This document shows positions 50,033 through 58,145 of a DNA stretch of 64,000 bases, one piece after another. Below the pieces are notes generated by a model. It ran no database searches, was not told the origin of the DNA, and saw only the letters and a list, made by a program, of their open reading frames with translations. The stretch is from Haloglomus salinum (GTDB lineage Archaea; Halobacteriota; Halobacteria; Halobacteriales; Haloarculaceae). The translations under genes and the position numbers were made by a program. The stretch lies in assembly GCF_024298825.1 (NCBI RefSeq), contig NZ_CP101153.1:3782001-3846000 (forward strand). Direction: 5' to 3'. Each line of letters opens with the position of its first letter. The stretch's first letter is position 1.

Positions 50033-51958
50033 TCACTTGAACCGGAACGTCTCCAGGTTCTTCGGCGCGAACGTCCGCATGTTGAACTCGTGGTAGAGTG
50101 CGCTGGAGAGGTCCTGCGCGGAGGATTCGTCGCCGTGGACGCAGAGCACCTTCTCCGGGCGCGGGTTCATGGTGCGGACGAAGTTCTCCAGCCCCTGCCG
50201 GTCGGCGTGGCCGGAGAAGCCGTCGACCGTCTCGACGTCGAGGTTCAGCGTGAGTGTGTTGCCGCGGCCGCTGGAACCACGCTCGTTCATCGGAATCTCG
50301 TCCCAGCCGTTCTGGATGCGCCGACCCAGCGTTCCCTGGGCCTGGTAACCGACGAACACCATGCGGTTGTTCTCGTCGCCGCCGAGGTGGCGGAGCCAGG
50401 ACATGATGGGACCACCCGTGACCATCCCCGAGGTCGAGAGGACGATGCAGGGGCCGCCGTCGGCGACATCCATCCGCTCGTCCTCGCCGCCGTCGATGTG
50501 GTTGAACTCGTCGGCGAGGAACGGGTTCTCGTCCTCGTGGAAGATGCGGTCGCGCAGGTCGTCGCGGAGGTACTCGGGGTAGGTCGTGTGGATGGCTGTC
50601 GCCTCCCAGATCATCCCGTCGAGGTGGACGGGCATCTTCGGGATGTCGCCCTTGCGCATCGCCTCCTCGAGGACGAGCATGATCTCCTGCGAGCGACCGA
50701 CCGCGAACGCCGGGATGAGGACCTTCCCGTCGCGCTCGTAGGTCTCGTTGATGACGCGCTTGAGGTTGCGCTCGGAGTCCTCCTGGTCTGTCTGGTAGTC
50801 GTTGCGGCCGCCGTACGTCGACTCCAGGACGAGCGTCTCGACGCGGGGGAACTCGTTGACGGCTCCGTTGAACAGTCGGGTATCCTCGTAGTGGATGTCA
50901 CCGGAGAACGCGACGTTGTAGAGGCCGTCGCCGATGTGGAAGTGCGCGATGGAGGAGCCGAGGATGTGCCCGGCGTTGTGCAGCGTGAGCTTGATGTCCG
51001 GCGCGATGTCGGTCACGTCGCCGTACTCGATGTCGATGCAGTGCTTGATGGCCTCCCGGACCATCTCGGACTCGTAGGGCGGCGTCCGGCCCTCCTTCGC
51101 GGCGACATCGAGGTAGTCCAGCGTCAGGAGGCCCATCAGGTCGCGGGTGGGCTCCGTGCAGTAGATGGGGCCGTCGTAGCCGTACTTGAACAGCAGCGGG
51201 ATGAGCGCGGAGTGGTCGAGGTGCGCGTGGGTCAGGACGACTGCGTCGAGGTTCTGTGCGCCGGCACCGAGCGCCTCGGGCACCTGGAGGTACGGTACCT
51301 CGTCCTCGGCGCCGGGCTTGTCGCCACAGTCGATGAGGATGCGTGTCTCCGCGGTCGAGAGGATGAACGCGGCCCGGCCGACCTCGCGGCAGCAGCCCAG
51401 CGTCGTGATGCGGACCCACTGCTCGTCGGCCATCTCCTCACGGTGGATCTGGCGACCCACCCGTTCGAGGATGTCACGGCGGTCGTCGCGTTCCTGCTTG
51501 AGGAAGTTCCGGACGTTGGAGACGGTGGAGGACTCGATGGGCGGCGTACGGACGACCTCGGGGGTCCAGCCGACCTCTTTCGTGATCTCGCGGAGCGTGG
51601 AACCGTGCCGGCCGATGACCATGCCGGGCTTCTCGGCCTCGATGACGACCTCGCCGGTATCGGCGTGGAAGTCGAGGTCGGTGACGCCGGCCTCCTCGGG
51701 GATGATTCCCGTGATGCGCTCGCGGGCATCGTCCGGGCGCGAGAGGCTGTCCGGGTCCGGCCGGACGGTGATACGCTTGCGGAGCTTCGAGGCGAGGCTC
51801 CGGACGAGGTCGCCGTTCTCCGCGAACTTCTTGGGGTCCTGCGTGTAGATGACCAGTTCCGGACCCTCGTACTTCACGTCGGAGATCGAGATATCGCTGG
51901 GGACCTCGTCCGTGATCGTTTCCTTCAGTTCGTCGAGTTGCCGCTCTACTGCGCTCAT
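50033..51958 (-). CDS. fttA: Archaeal CPSF1/FttA: KH-domain beta-CASP ribonuclease, transcription termination factor
   Basis: The protein has 641 residues. The N-terminal part holds KH-like RNA-binding folds, with GMVIGRHGST at 112-121 as the GxxG loop. The MBL domain has HAHLDH at 244-249, GHILGSS and SGDIHYED. The beta-CASP part has ESTYGGRNDY, AFAVGRSQEIML, STSGMVTGGP, and a final GFSGHADRQGL plus VHGDESS. aCPSF1 cuts nascent RNA and ends transcription in archaea. The start is the ATG at 51958; an 8-codon extension is possible. A TATA-like ATAGTTATCC on the minus strand near 52045-52053 suggests a leader of about 60 bases. Confidence 0.96.
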   Translation of the reverse strand: MSAVERQLDELKETITDEVPSDISISDVKYEGPELVIYTQDPKKFAENGDLVRSLASKLRKRITVRPDPDSLSRPDDARERITGIIPEEAGVTDLDFHADTGEVVIEAEKPGMVIGRHGSTLREITKEVGWTPEVVRTPPIESSTVSNVRNFLKQERDDRRDILERVGRQIHREEMADEQWVRITTLGCCREVGRAAFILSTAETRILIDCGDKPGAEDEVPYLQVPEALGAGAQNLDAVVLTHAHLDHSALIPLLFKYGYDGPIYCTEPTRDLMGLLTLDYLDVAAKEGRTPPYESEMVREAIKHCIDIEYGDVTDIAPDIKLTLHNAGHILGSSIAHFHIGDGLYNVAFSGDIHYEDTRLFNGAVNEFPRVETLVLESTYGGRNDYQTDQEDSERNLKRVINETYERDGKVLIPAFAVGRSQEIMLVLEEAMRKGDIPKMPVHLDGMIWEATAIHTTYPEYLRDDLRDRIFHEDENPFLADEFNHIDGGEDERMDVADGGPCIVLSTSGMVTGGPIMSWLRHLGGDENNRMVFVGYQAQGTLGRRIQNGWDEIPMNERGSSGRGNTLTLNLDVETVDGFSGHADRQGLENFVRTMNPRPEKVLCVHGDESSAQDLSSALYHEFNMRTFAPKNLETFRFK

Positions 51959-52067
51959 AGATACGAGAGCGGGCTCCGGCAACTGCCACCCGAAGCTCGG
52001 GACCGACCGTGTCGGTCGTCTCCGTGCAACGACGTGTGCGACGGGATAACTATCATACCCTTGACCG

Positions 52068-52086
52068 GTCCGGAGCGTATCCGGAC
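52068..52086. repeat. Stem-loop between divergent promoters
   Basis: gtccgga and tccggac form a perfect 7-bp stem with a 5-base loop, between the aCPSF1 promoter and the gene at 52173. It is not a recognisable tRNA arm. Confidence 0.35.
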
Positions 52087-52140
52087 GTCTGCGGGACGTG
52101 GTGCCGGAAAACCCGCGTGTACCTGCTCCTATCGCCGACT

Positions 52141-52150
52141 GTTATTAAAA
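52141..52150 (+). promoter_or_regulatory. TATA-like element of the gene at 52173
   Basis: gttattaaaa is centred 27 bases before the ATG at 52173 and is the clearest AT-rich box in this area. The mRNA is likely leaderless. Confidence 0.6.
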
Positions 52151-52172
52151 GCCTTCGGGACGACCAGGGAGT

Positions 52173-52670
52173 ATGCGCGTCACACCTGCTGTCGTGGCCG
52201 ACGAGCACGAGTGGGTTCGCTCGCACGAGCCCGTGGTCGACCTCGTGAACCACGTCCGTGCCGACCTCGGCACGGCGTTCGACACGAGTGTGGACCCCAT
52301 CACCACCGACCAGTACCGCGCGGAGGTGGACCACGTCTTCGCCGATGGTGACGTGGCCGTCAACGTCGCGGCGCTCGTGGGACTCCTGCGTGAGCTCGAC
52401 GTGGAGGGCGACTACCCGGGCTTCGTCGTGGACGAGTACCTCGGTCGCGAGCTGGCAGCGACCATCGCCAGCACGAAGGGCCGCCCGTTCTCGATGCTCG
52501 CGGAGGCCACCTTCCACGTCGCGGACGTGGGAACCCACGGGGCGCCAGACGAGGTGGCCGGGGCAGACGACCTCGATGCAGCACTCGCGGCGGGCTTCCA
52601 GACCCGGCTCCCGGGCTGGGACTGGACCGAGGGTGAGAGCCCGTTCGCCGTCGAGCGAGACGGGGAGTGA
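52173..52670 (+). CDS. Hypothetical protein
   Basis: This is a 165-residue soluble acidic protein whose family I do not recognise. It looks alpha/beta, with VVDLVNHVRADLGTAF, a hydrophobic VAVNVAALVGLLREL helix and LPGWDWTEGESPFAV near the end. There is no signal peptide, membrane segment or metal motif. It is divergent from aCPSF1 and 54 bp upstream of a glycosyltransferase with its own promoter. Confidence 0.75.
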   Translation: MRVTPAVVADEHEWVRSHEPVVDLVNHVRADLGTAFDTSVDPITTDQYRAEVDHVFADGDVAVNVAALVGLLRELDVEGDYPGFVVDEYLGRELAATIASTKGRPFSMLAEATFHVADVGTHGAPDEVAGADDLDAALAAGFQTRLPGWDWTEGESPFAVERDGE

Positions 52671-52692
52671 CCGCGGGGACCGGACCCGGAAA

Positions 52693-52700
52693 GCCTATGC
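52693..52700 (+). promoter_or_regulatory. TATA-like element of the AglG-like gene
   Basis: GCCTATGC is centred 28 bases before the GTG at 52725 and supports that GTG as a leaderless start. Confidence 0.45.
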
Positions 52701-52724
52701 GCGCCGTCCCCCGACCGCTCGGCC

Positions 52725-53660
52725 GTGCAGGTCTCCGTCGTCCTCTGTACGCACACGCTGGAGCGCTACGAGTACCTGACCGACGCCGCCGAGAGCGTCC
52801 TCACCGGGACGTACGACGACCTCGAACTCGTCTGTGTCAGTGACGGAAACGAGGCGGTGTACGAGCGGATGCAGGAGGACTACGGCGACCACCCCAAAGT
52901 CGTCACGACCTGCCTGGACGAGAACAGCGGCCTGCTCACCGCGCGGAACCACGGCGCCGAGGTGGCGTCGGGCGACATCGTGGCCTTCCTCGACGACGAC
53001 GCCATCGCCTGCGAGGCGTGGCTGGAACTGCTCGTCGATGCGTACGAGGCACACGACGCCATCGCCGTCGGCGGCCGGATGACGCCGCGCTGGGAGGCCG
53101 GCGAGCCAGCCGTCCTTCCGGAGGAGTTCTACTGGCTGGTCGGTGTCACTCACCGCGGGTTCGGGCCGGATGGCGACCCCGGCGAGCCGGGGTGGGTCCG
53201 GAACACGATGGGTTCGAACATCTCCTTCCGGGCCGAGGTGTTCGCCGAACTCGGCGGCTTCGACGTCGATATCGGCGGGCGGAAGGGCGACAACCACCTC
53301 CAGGGCGGGGAGTCGGAGCTCTGTGCCCGGCTGCGCGCCGAGTACGACCAGCGCGTCTGGTACGTCCCGGAGGCGACCGTCGAACACCGCATCTTCGAGT
53401 ATCGGACGGAACCCGACTGGCTCCTCGAACGGGCGTTCTGGCAGGGCTACTCGAAGCGCGGGATGGAGCGGTTCGTCCCCGAGTCGACGGGTGCGGAGGG
53501 GGAGTTCCTCGGCGACCTGCTGGGTTCGTTCGTACCGGACCGCCTCCGGGGGCTGGTGCTCCGCCCCTCGGCGGCCGCCGCGCTCCAGTTGCTGTTCCTG
53601 TTCGTCTTTACCGGAGCCGTCGGCGCCGGCTACGGCTACGGCATCGTGAAGTGGGGCTGA
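52725..53660 (+). CDS. AglG-like dolichol-linked glycan glucuronosyltransferase
   Basis: This 311-residue GT2 enzyme has VSVVLCTHTLERYEYL, CVSDGNEAVYERMQ, VAFLDDDAIA (DxD), LPEEFYWLVGVTHRGFG, VRNTMGSNISFRAEVF and EYRTEPDWLLERAFWQGYSKRGM. A hydrophobic C-terminal segment (LLFLFVFTGAVGAGYGYGI) would hold it in the membrane. These parts resemble AglG of Haloferax, which adds a hexuronic acid to the dolichol-phosphate sugar in N-glycosylation of the surface-layer protein. The likeness is from memory, so the exact sugar is uncertain. It starts with GTG. Confidence 0.82.
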   Translation: MQVSVVLCTHTLERYEYLTDAAESVLTGTYDDLELVCVSDGNEAVYERMQEDYGDHPKVVTTCLDENSGLLTARNHGAEVASGDIVAFLDDDAIACEAWLELLVDAYEAHDAIAVGGRMTPRWEAGEPAVLPEEFYWLVGVTHRGFGPDGDPGEPGWVRNTMGSNISFRAEVFAELGGFDVDIGGRKGDNHLQGGESELCARLRAEYDQRVWYVPEATVEHRIFEYRTEPDWLLERAFWQGYSKRGMERFVPESTGAEGEFLGDLLGSFVPDRLRGLVLRPSAAAALQLLFLFVFTGAVGAGYGYGIVKWG

Positions 53661-53717
53661 ACGCGGCAGGCCGCGCTCGGCCCAATCGCTAAGCCTCGCC
53701 CGCCCGGAGCGTGTCCC

Positions 53718-54902
53718 ATGTCGTTCGAGCTCACCGCCGAGCAACAGGCCATCTGGGAGGCCGTCCGTGACTTCGGCGAGTCCGAAATCCGGCCGATTGC
53801 GCACGAGTACAACGAGGAGCAACGCTACCCCGAACAGCTCCGCCAGCAGGCCGCCGACCTGGACCTCGTGGCCCCGCACATCCCCGAGGAGTACGGTGGC
53901 GCGGGGATGGACGGCGTCGCGACGGTCATCGTCACGGAGGAGCTGTGGCGCGCCGACCCCGGCGTCGGCGGCGCCATCGCCGCCGCGGACTTCGGGACGG
54001 GCATGATTCTGGAGTACGGCGACGAGTGGATGAAGGAAGAGGTCCTGCCGCGGGTCACGGGTGGCGAGACGCCCATCGCGACCTGCATCTCGGAACCGGC
54101 CCACGGCTCGAACGTCGCCGGGATGGAGACGCGCGCCCGGAAGGACACCGCCGAGCAAAGCTCGGCGAGCCCTGCGACGGCGTCGCAGGAGGGAGACGAG
54201 TACGTCATCGACGGCGAGAAGATGTGGATAACGAACGGCACCGTCGCGGACGTCTACATCGTGATGGCCAAGACCTCGCCGGAGGACGGACACGCGGGTA
54301 TCACGGCCTTCCTCACCGAGGCCGACCGCGACGGTATCGAGGCCTCGCGCATCACCAACAAGCTGGGCATCCACGCCCAGGACACCGCCGAGGTCCGATT
54401 CGACGGGCTCCGAATCCCGGCCGATAACGTCGTCGGGGAGGTGGACCGGGGGTTCTACCAGCTCATGGAGTTCTTCGCGCCGGCCCGTGCGGACGTGGCC
54501 GGGCAAGCCACGGGCGTCGCGCAGGCGGCGCTGGATGCAGCCGTCGCCTACGCCCGCGAGCGCAAGCAGTTCGACCAGCCCATCGCGGAGTTCCAGGCCA
54601 TCCGACACAAGCTCGCGGAGATGGCCACCGACATCGAGGCCGCCCGGTCGCTGGCCTATCGGGCGGGGTCGGCCATCGACAGCGGCGACACGGACGAGGC
54701 GACGCGGCTCGCGTCGATGGCGAAGCTGTTCGCCTCCGAACACGCCGTCGACGTGACCGACGAGGCCATCCAGGTCCACGGGGGCGCGGGCTACGTCGAC
54801 GACCACCCCGTCGAGCGCTACTACCGCGACGCCCGCGTCACGAAGATATACGACGGCACCTCCGAGATACAGAAGAACATCATCTCGGAGCAATTGCTGT
54901 GA
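53718..54902 (+). CDS. Acyl-CoA dehydrogenase with an in-frame palindromic insertion
   Basis: This 394-residue FAD enzyme should oxidise an acyl-CoA at the alpha-beta bond. Marks are SEPAHGSNVAGMETRA, GEKMWITNG, QFDQPIAEFQAIRHKLAEM, and QVHGGAGYVDD. Two oddities are visible. A 15-codon stretch (54147-54191, TAEQSSASPATASQE) breaks the usual short RKDGDEYVIDGEK loop and consists of two perfect palindromes. The catalytic-base segment reads IYDGTSEIQ, where the usual form is YEGT, so Asp379 replaces Glu. The start fits a GCTAAGCC box 27 bases upstream. It may act with the kinases and synthetase at 44-50 kb. Confidence 0.92.
   Translation: MSFELTAEQQAIWEAVRDFGESEIRPIAHEYNEEQRYPEQLRQQAADLDLVAPHIPEEYGGAGMDGVATVIVTEELWRADPGVGGAIAAADFGTGMILEYGDEWMKEEVLPRVTGGETPIATCISEPAHGSNVAGMETRARKDTAEQSSASPATASQEGDEYVIDGEKMWITNGTVADVYIVMAKTSPEDGHAGITAFLTEADRDGIEASRITNKLGIHAQDTAEVRFDGLRIPADNVVGEVDRGFYQLMEFFAPARADVAGQATGVAQAALDAAVAYARERKQFDQPIAEFQAIRHKLAEMATDIEAARSLAYRAGSAIDSGDTDEATRLASMAKLFASEHAVDVTDEAIQVHGGAGYVDDHPVERYYRDARVTKIYDGTSEIQKNIISEQLL
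54149..54167. repeat. Perfect 8-3-8 palindrome (first of two) inside the acyl-CoA dehydrogenase gene
   Basis: cgccgagcaaagctcggcg: 8-bp arms around aaa. It starts three bases after the last codon before the extra residues. The next palindrome follows after 3 bases (agc). Confidence 0.8.
54171..54189. repeat. Perfect 8-3-8 palindrome (second of two) inside the acyl-CoA dehydrogenase gene
   Basis: cctgcgacggcgtcgcagg: 8-bp arms around ggc. It has the same length and loop size as the first palindrome but a different sequence, so it is not a simple duplication of it. Confidence 0.8.
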
Positions 54903-55048
54903 CATACCACATATCCTCCATCTTAACCAGATAGTCCGGATTTCGGTGCCGAAGAAAGGTAAGTAAGCCAGTAATATCGCCGCCACCCACGTACATACGA
55001 GTCGGAATCACCGATGCGTTTAGGCGTGTCAACGAACAACATCCGCGT

Positions 55049-55489
55049 ATGAGATTCGTCGTAGCCGTCGATGGAACGTCCGGGAGCGACCGTGTGCTGG
55101 AACACGCGGCGTCGCTGGCGGCGGCGGCGGCGGCCGACCTGGTGCTGGTCCACGCCGTCAACCCCTCGGTGTACGAGGTGATGGACGGCCCAATCCGGGA
55201 CGGGAGCAACGCCGAGGAGCGGCTCCTGCTGGAGAGTACCGAGGACGCCGAGGAACGCGGCGAGCAGCTCCTGGAGCGGGCCGCCGAGCGGATGGAAGGG
55301 GTCGACACGGAGACGGAACTGCTCTACGGCTCTCCCGCGAGCGCCATCGCCGAGTACGCCGAGGAGATCGGCGCCGACGGGGTGTTCGTCGGCCATCGCG
55401 ACCTCAGCGAGGAGCAAGAGCGGGTGCTCGGCAGCGTCGCGAAGCGGCTCGTCGACAACTCCCCGGCTCCCGTGACCGTCGTTCGCTGA
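55049..55489 (+). CDS. Universal stress protein (UspA family)
   Basis: The protein has 146 residues with the alpha/beta UspA fold. FVVAVDGTSGSDRVLEHAASLA starts it. The nucleotide-binding region GHRDLSEEQERVLGSVAKRLVDNSPAPVTVVR differs from the classic GxxGxxxxxxxxxG(S/T) form: the first glycines are changed (GHRD) while GSVAKRLV and the Pro-Val ending are kept. The role is probably stress-related, and the signal is unknown. A GTTTAG box is centred about 28 bases before the ATG. Confidence 0.9.
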   Translation: MRFVVAVDGTSGSDRVLEHAASLAAAAAADLVLVHAVNPSVYEVMDGPIRDGSNAEERLLLESTEDAEERGEQLLERAAERMEGVDTETELLYGSPASAIAEYAEEIGADGVFVGHRDLSEEQERVLGSVAKRLVDNSPAPVTVVR

Positions 55490-55565
55490 CCCCCGCCAGC
55501 GCGTCCGTCGCCCCCGAACGACCGCGACCGGTACCGCTTTGGTGCCGGCTCCGGGACGGTCCGGC

Positions 55566-56711
55566 GTGCCCGAGTCGGTTCCGGACGTCTGTGTGGTCAC
55601 GCATCCGCTCGCCTCGGCGGGCGAGAACGCGACCCGTAGCCTGCTCGACATCCTGAGCGCCCTGACGACGGTGTCGCTCGTCACGGCCAACCTCCCGGCC
55701 GACTCCGAGATCTGGGACCGACACGAGGTGGTCGAACTGACCGAGCGGGGCGCCGGGGACTCGCTCCCGGTCGCTGCCGCCCGCTTCCTTCGCAACCAGC
55801 TCCGGATGTGCCGAGCGATAGCCCGGCGCGACGAGGAGGTGGTGCTGTTCTTCGGAGCGACGGCGTACCTCCTCCCGATACTGTTCGCCCGGCTCCGTGG
55901 GAAGACCGTCCTGCTCCAGCCCCGCGGGGACGTACCGCTGACGCTCCGACTGAACTGGGAGCAGCGGGTTCCCTCGCCGCTCGCGCGGCTGCTGGCCGGC
56001 TCGGTCCGAGCCCTGGAGCGCCTGGACTACGCCATCGCCGACGGCGCCGTCACGTACACCGCCTCGATGGCCGCGGAGCTGGGGCTCGACCCCGACTCGC
56101 CGCGCGTCTACCCGAACGGAGCGCGCTACATCCGTGTCGGCGAGTTCCAGCCGCAGACGCCGTTCCCGGAGCGCGAGCGGCGGGTCGGCTTCCTCGGCCG
56201 GCTCGACGAGGAGAAGGGCGTCCGGGAACTCGCACAGGTGGCGAAGCGACTGCCCGACGACGTGACGTTCTCGTTCATCGGTGACGGCCGGCTCTCCGGA
56301 TGGCTGGAGACCGAACTCGCCGACGAGATTGCGGCCGGCCAGGTCGAGCTGCGCGGCTGGGTTGACCACGACGACGTGCCGGCGGAGCTGTCGCGGCTCC
56401 AGTTGCTCGTGATGCCCTCCCAGCCGACGGAGGGGCTCCCGACGACCATCCTGGAGGCGCTCGCCTGCGGGACGCCCGTCTACGCCACCCCCGTCTCCGG
56501 CGTGCCTGACGTGGTCCGCGCGGACGAGACGGGCTTCCTGATGGACTCGCGCGACCCCGACGACATCGCGGCCGGCATCGAGAGCGTCCTCGCACGCGAG
56601 GACCTGGCCGACGTATCCCTGCGTGGGCGCCAGCTCATCGAGACGGAGTTCAGCCTCGACGCAGCAGTCGAGCGGTATCGGGCCATCCTGACGGCAGCTA
56701 TCGACGACTGA
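55566..56711 (+). CDS. Family 4 glycosyltransferase (GT-B fold)
   Basis: The protein has 381 residues. The C-terminal Rossmann half has RVGFLGRLDEEKGVRELAQVA, FSFIGDGRL, LRGWVDHDDVPAELSRLQLLVMPS and PTEGLPTTILEALACGTPVYATPVSGVPDVV, the full GT4 nucleotide-sugar site with its E-x7-E pair. The N-terminal half carries the acceptor site and LFFGATAYLLPILFARLRGKTVLLQPRGD. I choose the GTG at 55566, 27 bases after a GCTTTGG box; the TTG at 55539 lies in the box. It opens the second glycan locus and converges with the flippase gene. Confidence 0.87.
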   Translation: MPESVPDVCVVTHPLASAGENATRSLLDILSALTTVSLVTANLPADSEIWDRHEVVELTERGAGDSLPVAAARFLRNQLRMCRAIARRDEEVVLFFGATAYLLPILFARLRGKTVLLQPRGDVPLTLRLNWEQRVPSPLARLLAGSVRALERLDYAIADGAVTYTASMAAELGLDPDSPRVYPNGARYIRVGEFQPQTPFPERERRVGFLGRLDEEKGVRELAQVAKRLPDDVTFSFIGDGRLSGWLETELADEIAAGQVELRGWVDHDDVPAELSRLQLLVMPSQPTEGLPTTILEALACGTPVYATPVSGVPDVVRADETGFLMDSRDPDDIAAGIESVLAREDLADVSLRGRQLIETEFSLDAAVERYRAILTAAIDD

Positions 56712-56728
56712 GGGCACGTCCTGACAGC

Positions 56729-58144
56729 CTACTCCGCAGCCGACCGGGCCAGGTTGCCGAACTTCTCGCGGACCCGTGGCGAGACGCCCAGCAGGCAGCC
56801 CACGTACACCAGAACACCGACGAATACCAGTCCAACCGTCGCGAACTGCGAGCCCGGAACGACACGACGAAGCAGTAGCACGGCCCCGGCCATCACGCCG
56901 CTCGCGACGACCTGGCGAGCGAACTCCCGGAACGGCAGGTCTGGGACCCCCATGACCGCGACGAGGCCCCAGTAGGAGAGGACGGCGGTCACGCCCGCGG
57001 AGACGAGCGTGGCCACCGCAGCGCCGAGCCAGCCGAACGCCCAGACCAGCGAGACATTCAGCACGAGGTTCAGCCCGACGAACGCGAGGTTGACTCGGAA
57101 GGCGATTTCGGGGCGGTCGACGGCGTTGACGGCATTGAGGAACTGCTCGCCGTACACCGCCAGCAGCCGTGCGACCACTAGCAGGGCCAGCACGCCGGCG
57201 CCTTGGGAGAACTCGCCGCCGTAGATTCGCAGCACCCGCTCCCCGAGGACGACAGCGCCGAACAGCCCCGGGACGAGGAACACACCCGCGAAGACCAGCC
57301 CCTCGTTGAGGTAGTGGTGGACGCGGTCGTAGCTCTCCTCGATTCCGTCGAGTTCGCTCATCTCCGGGAACAGCGTCGACTGCACCGAAACCGCCACCAG
57401 GGCGAACAGCGAGGCCAGGTTCCACGACACCTCGTACACCCCGACCAGCGTCGGCGAGACGAACGCTGCCAGGACGATGGTGTCCATCCAGCCGAAGGCG
57501 CGGGTCTTCAGCGTTCCCAGCCAGGCGTATCGGGCGTAGGAGACGAGGCTGCGGCCACGCTCGCGGCTCGGCCGTCCCAGAGCGGCCGCCGAGAGGAGCG
57601 CTCCCACGACGACCGCCAGCAACGTGGCGACGACGTGGCCGGCGACCAGCGCTGCGACCCCCAGCCCGGCGACGATGGCGCCGACGTGGATGCCCGAGCG
57701 GACGAGCCGCTCCAGCGCCTTGATGCCGCCCGAGAGCTCGACCCGCTTCTCTCCGTTGAGCACGGAGACGACGGTGACGAGGCCGACGTTGCTGACGACG
57801 AGCGCGGCGACCAGGCCGCCGACGGAGGCACCGACGTAATCGTCGACGAGCGGCCGTGCGAGCAACAGCGCGGCCAGCAACACCGCCGCGATGCCGGCGT
57901 TCAACAGCAGTGCTGTGGCGACGGCGCCCCGCGAGTCGCCGGGCTCGCTCAGCCGCTTGGTCAGCGCGTCGCCGATGGCCGTGCTGGGGATGTTGAGCCA
58001 GAACGTCAGCGCGACGGCGGTCGCGTAGACGCCGAGTACGTCGGCTCCGCCTAGCCGCGCGATGGCGAAGGTGGCGGCGAACCCGGAGACCGAGACAGCG
58101 ACCTGCGAGAGGAAGTGGAGGAACGCGGTTCGACCCAGCCGCAT
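56729..58144 (-). CDS. Polysaccharide/oligosaccharide flippase (Wzx-like, MOP superfamily)
   Basis: This 471-residue membrane protein has about 14 hydrophobic segments. FLSQVAVSVSGFAATFAIARLGGADVLGVYATAVAL at its start is the typical first repeat of O-antigen flippases, and ALLVVARLLAVYGEQFLNAVNAVDRPEIAFRVNL a later one. It probably turns a lipid-linked glycan across the membrane for transfer to surface proteins. It follows the sulfatase-fold gene after one base, so the two are co-transcribed. Confidence 0.9.
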   Translation of the reverse strand: MRLGRTAFLHFLSQVAVSVSGFAATFAIARLGGADVLGVYATAVALTFWLNIPSTAIGDALTKRLSEPGDSRGAVATALLLNAGIAAVLLAALLLARPLVDDYVGASVGGLVAALVVSNVGLVTVVSVLNGEKRVELSGGIKALERLVRSGIHVGAIVAGLGVAALVAGHVVATLLAVVVGALLSAAALGRPSRERGRSLVSYARYAWLGTLKTRAFGWMDTIVLAAFVSPTLVGVYEVSWNLASLFALVAVSVQSTLFPEMSELDGIEESYDRVHHYLNEGLVFAGVFLVPGLFGAVVLGERVLRIYGGEFSQGAGVLALLVVARLLAVYGEQFLNAVNAVDRPEIAFRVNLAFVGLNLVLNVSLVWAFGWLGAAVATLVSAGVTAVLSYWGLVAVMGVPDLPFREFARQVVASGVMAGAVLLLRRVVPGSQFATVGLVFVGVLVYVGCLLGVSPRVREKFGNLARSAAE

Positions 58145-58145
58145 C

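Noticed and set aside
52060-52130. Possible tRNA near the aCPSF1 promoter
   Set aside because: A 7-bp stem-loop is present, but there is no T-loop TTCRANY, D-arm or acceptor pairing.
49952-52351. 799-codon plus-strand frame antisense to aCPSF1
   Set aside because: aCPSF1 is unmistakable on the other strand, and this frame is its shadow plus intergenic DNA.
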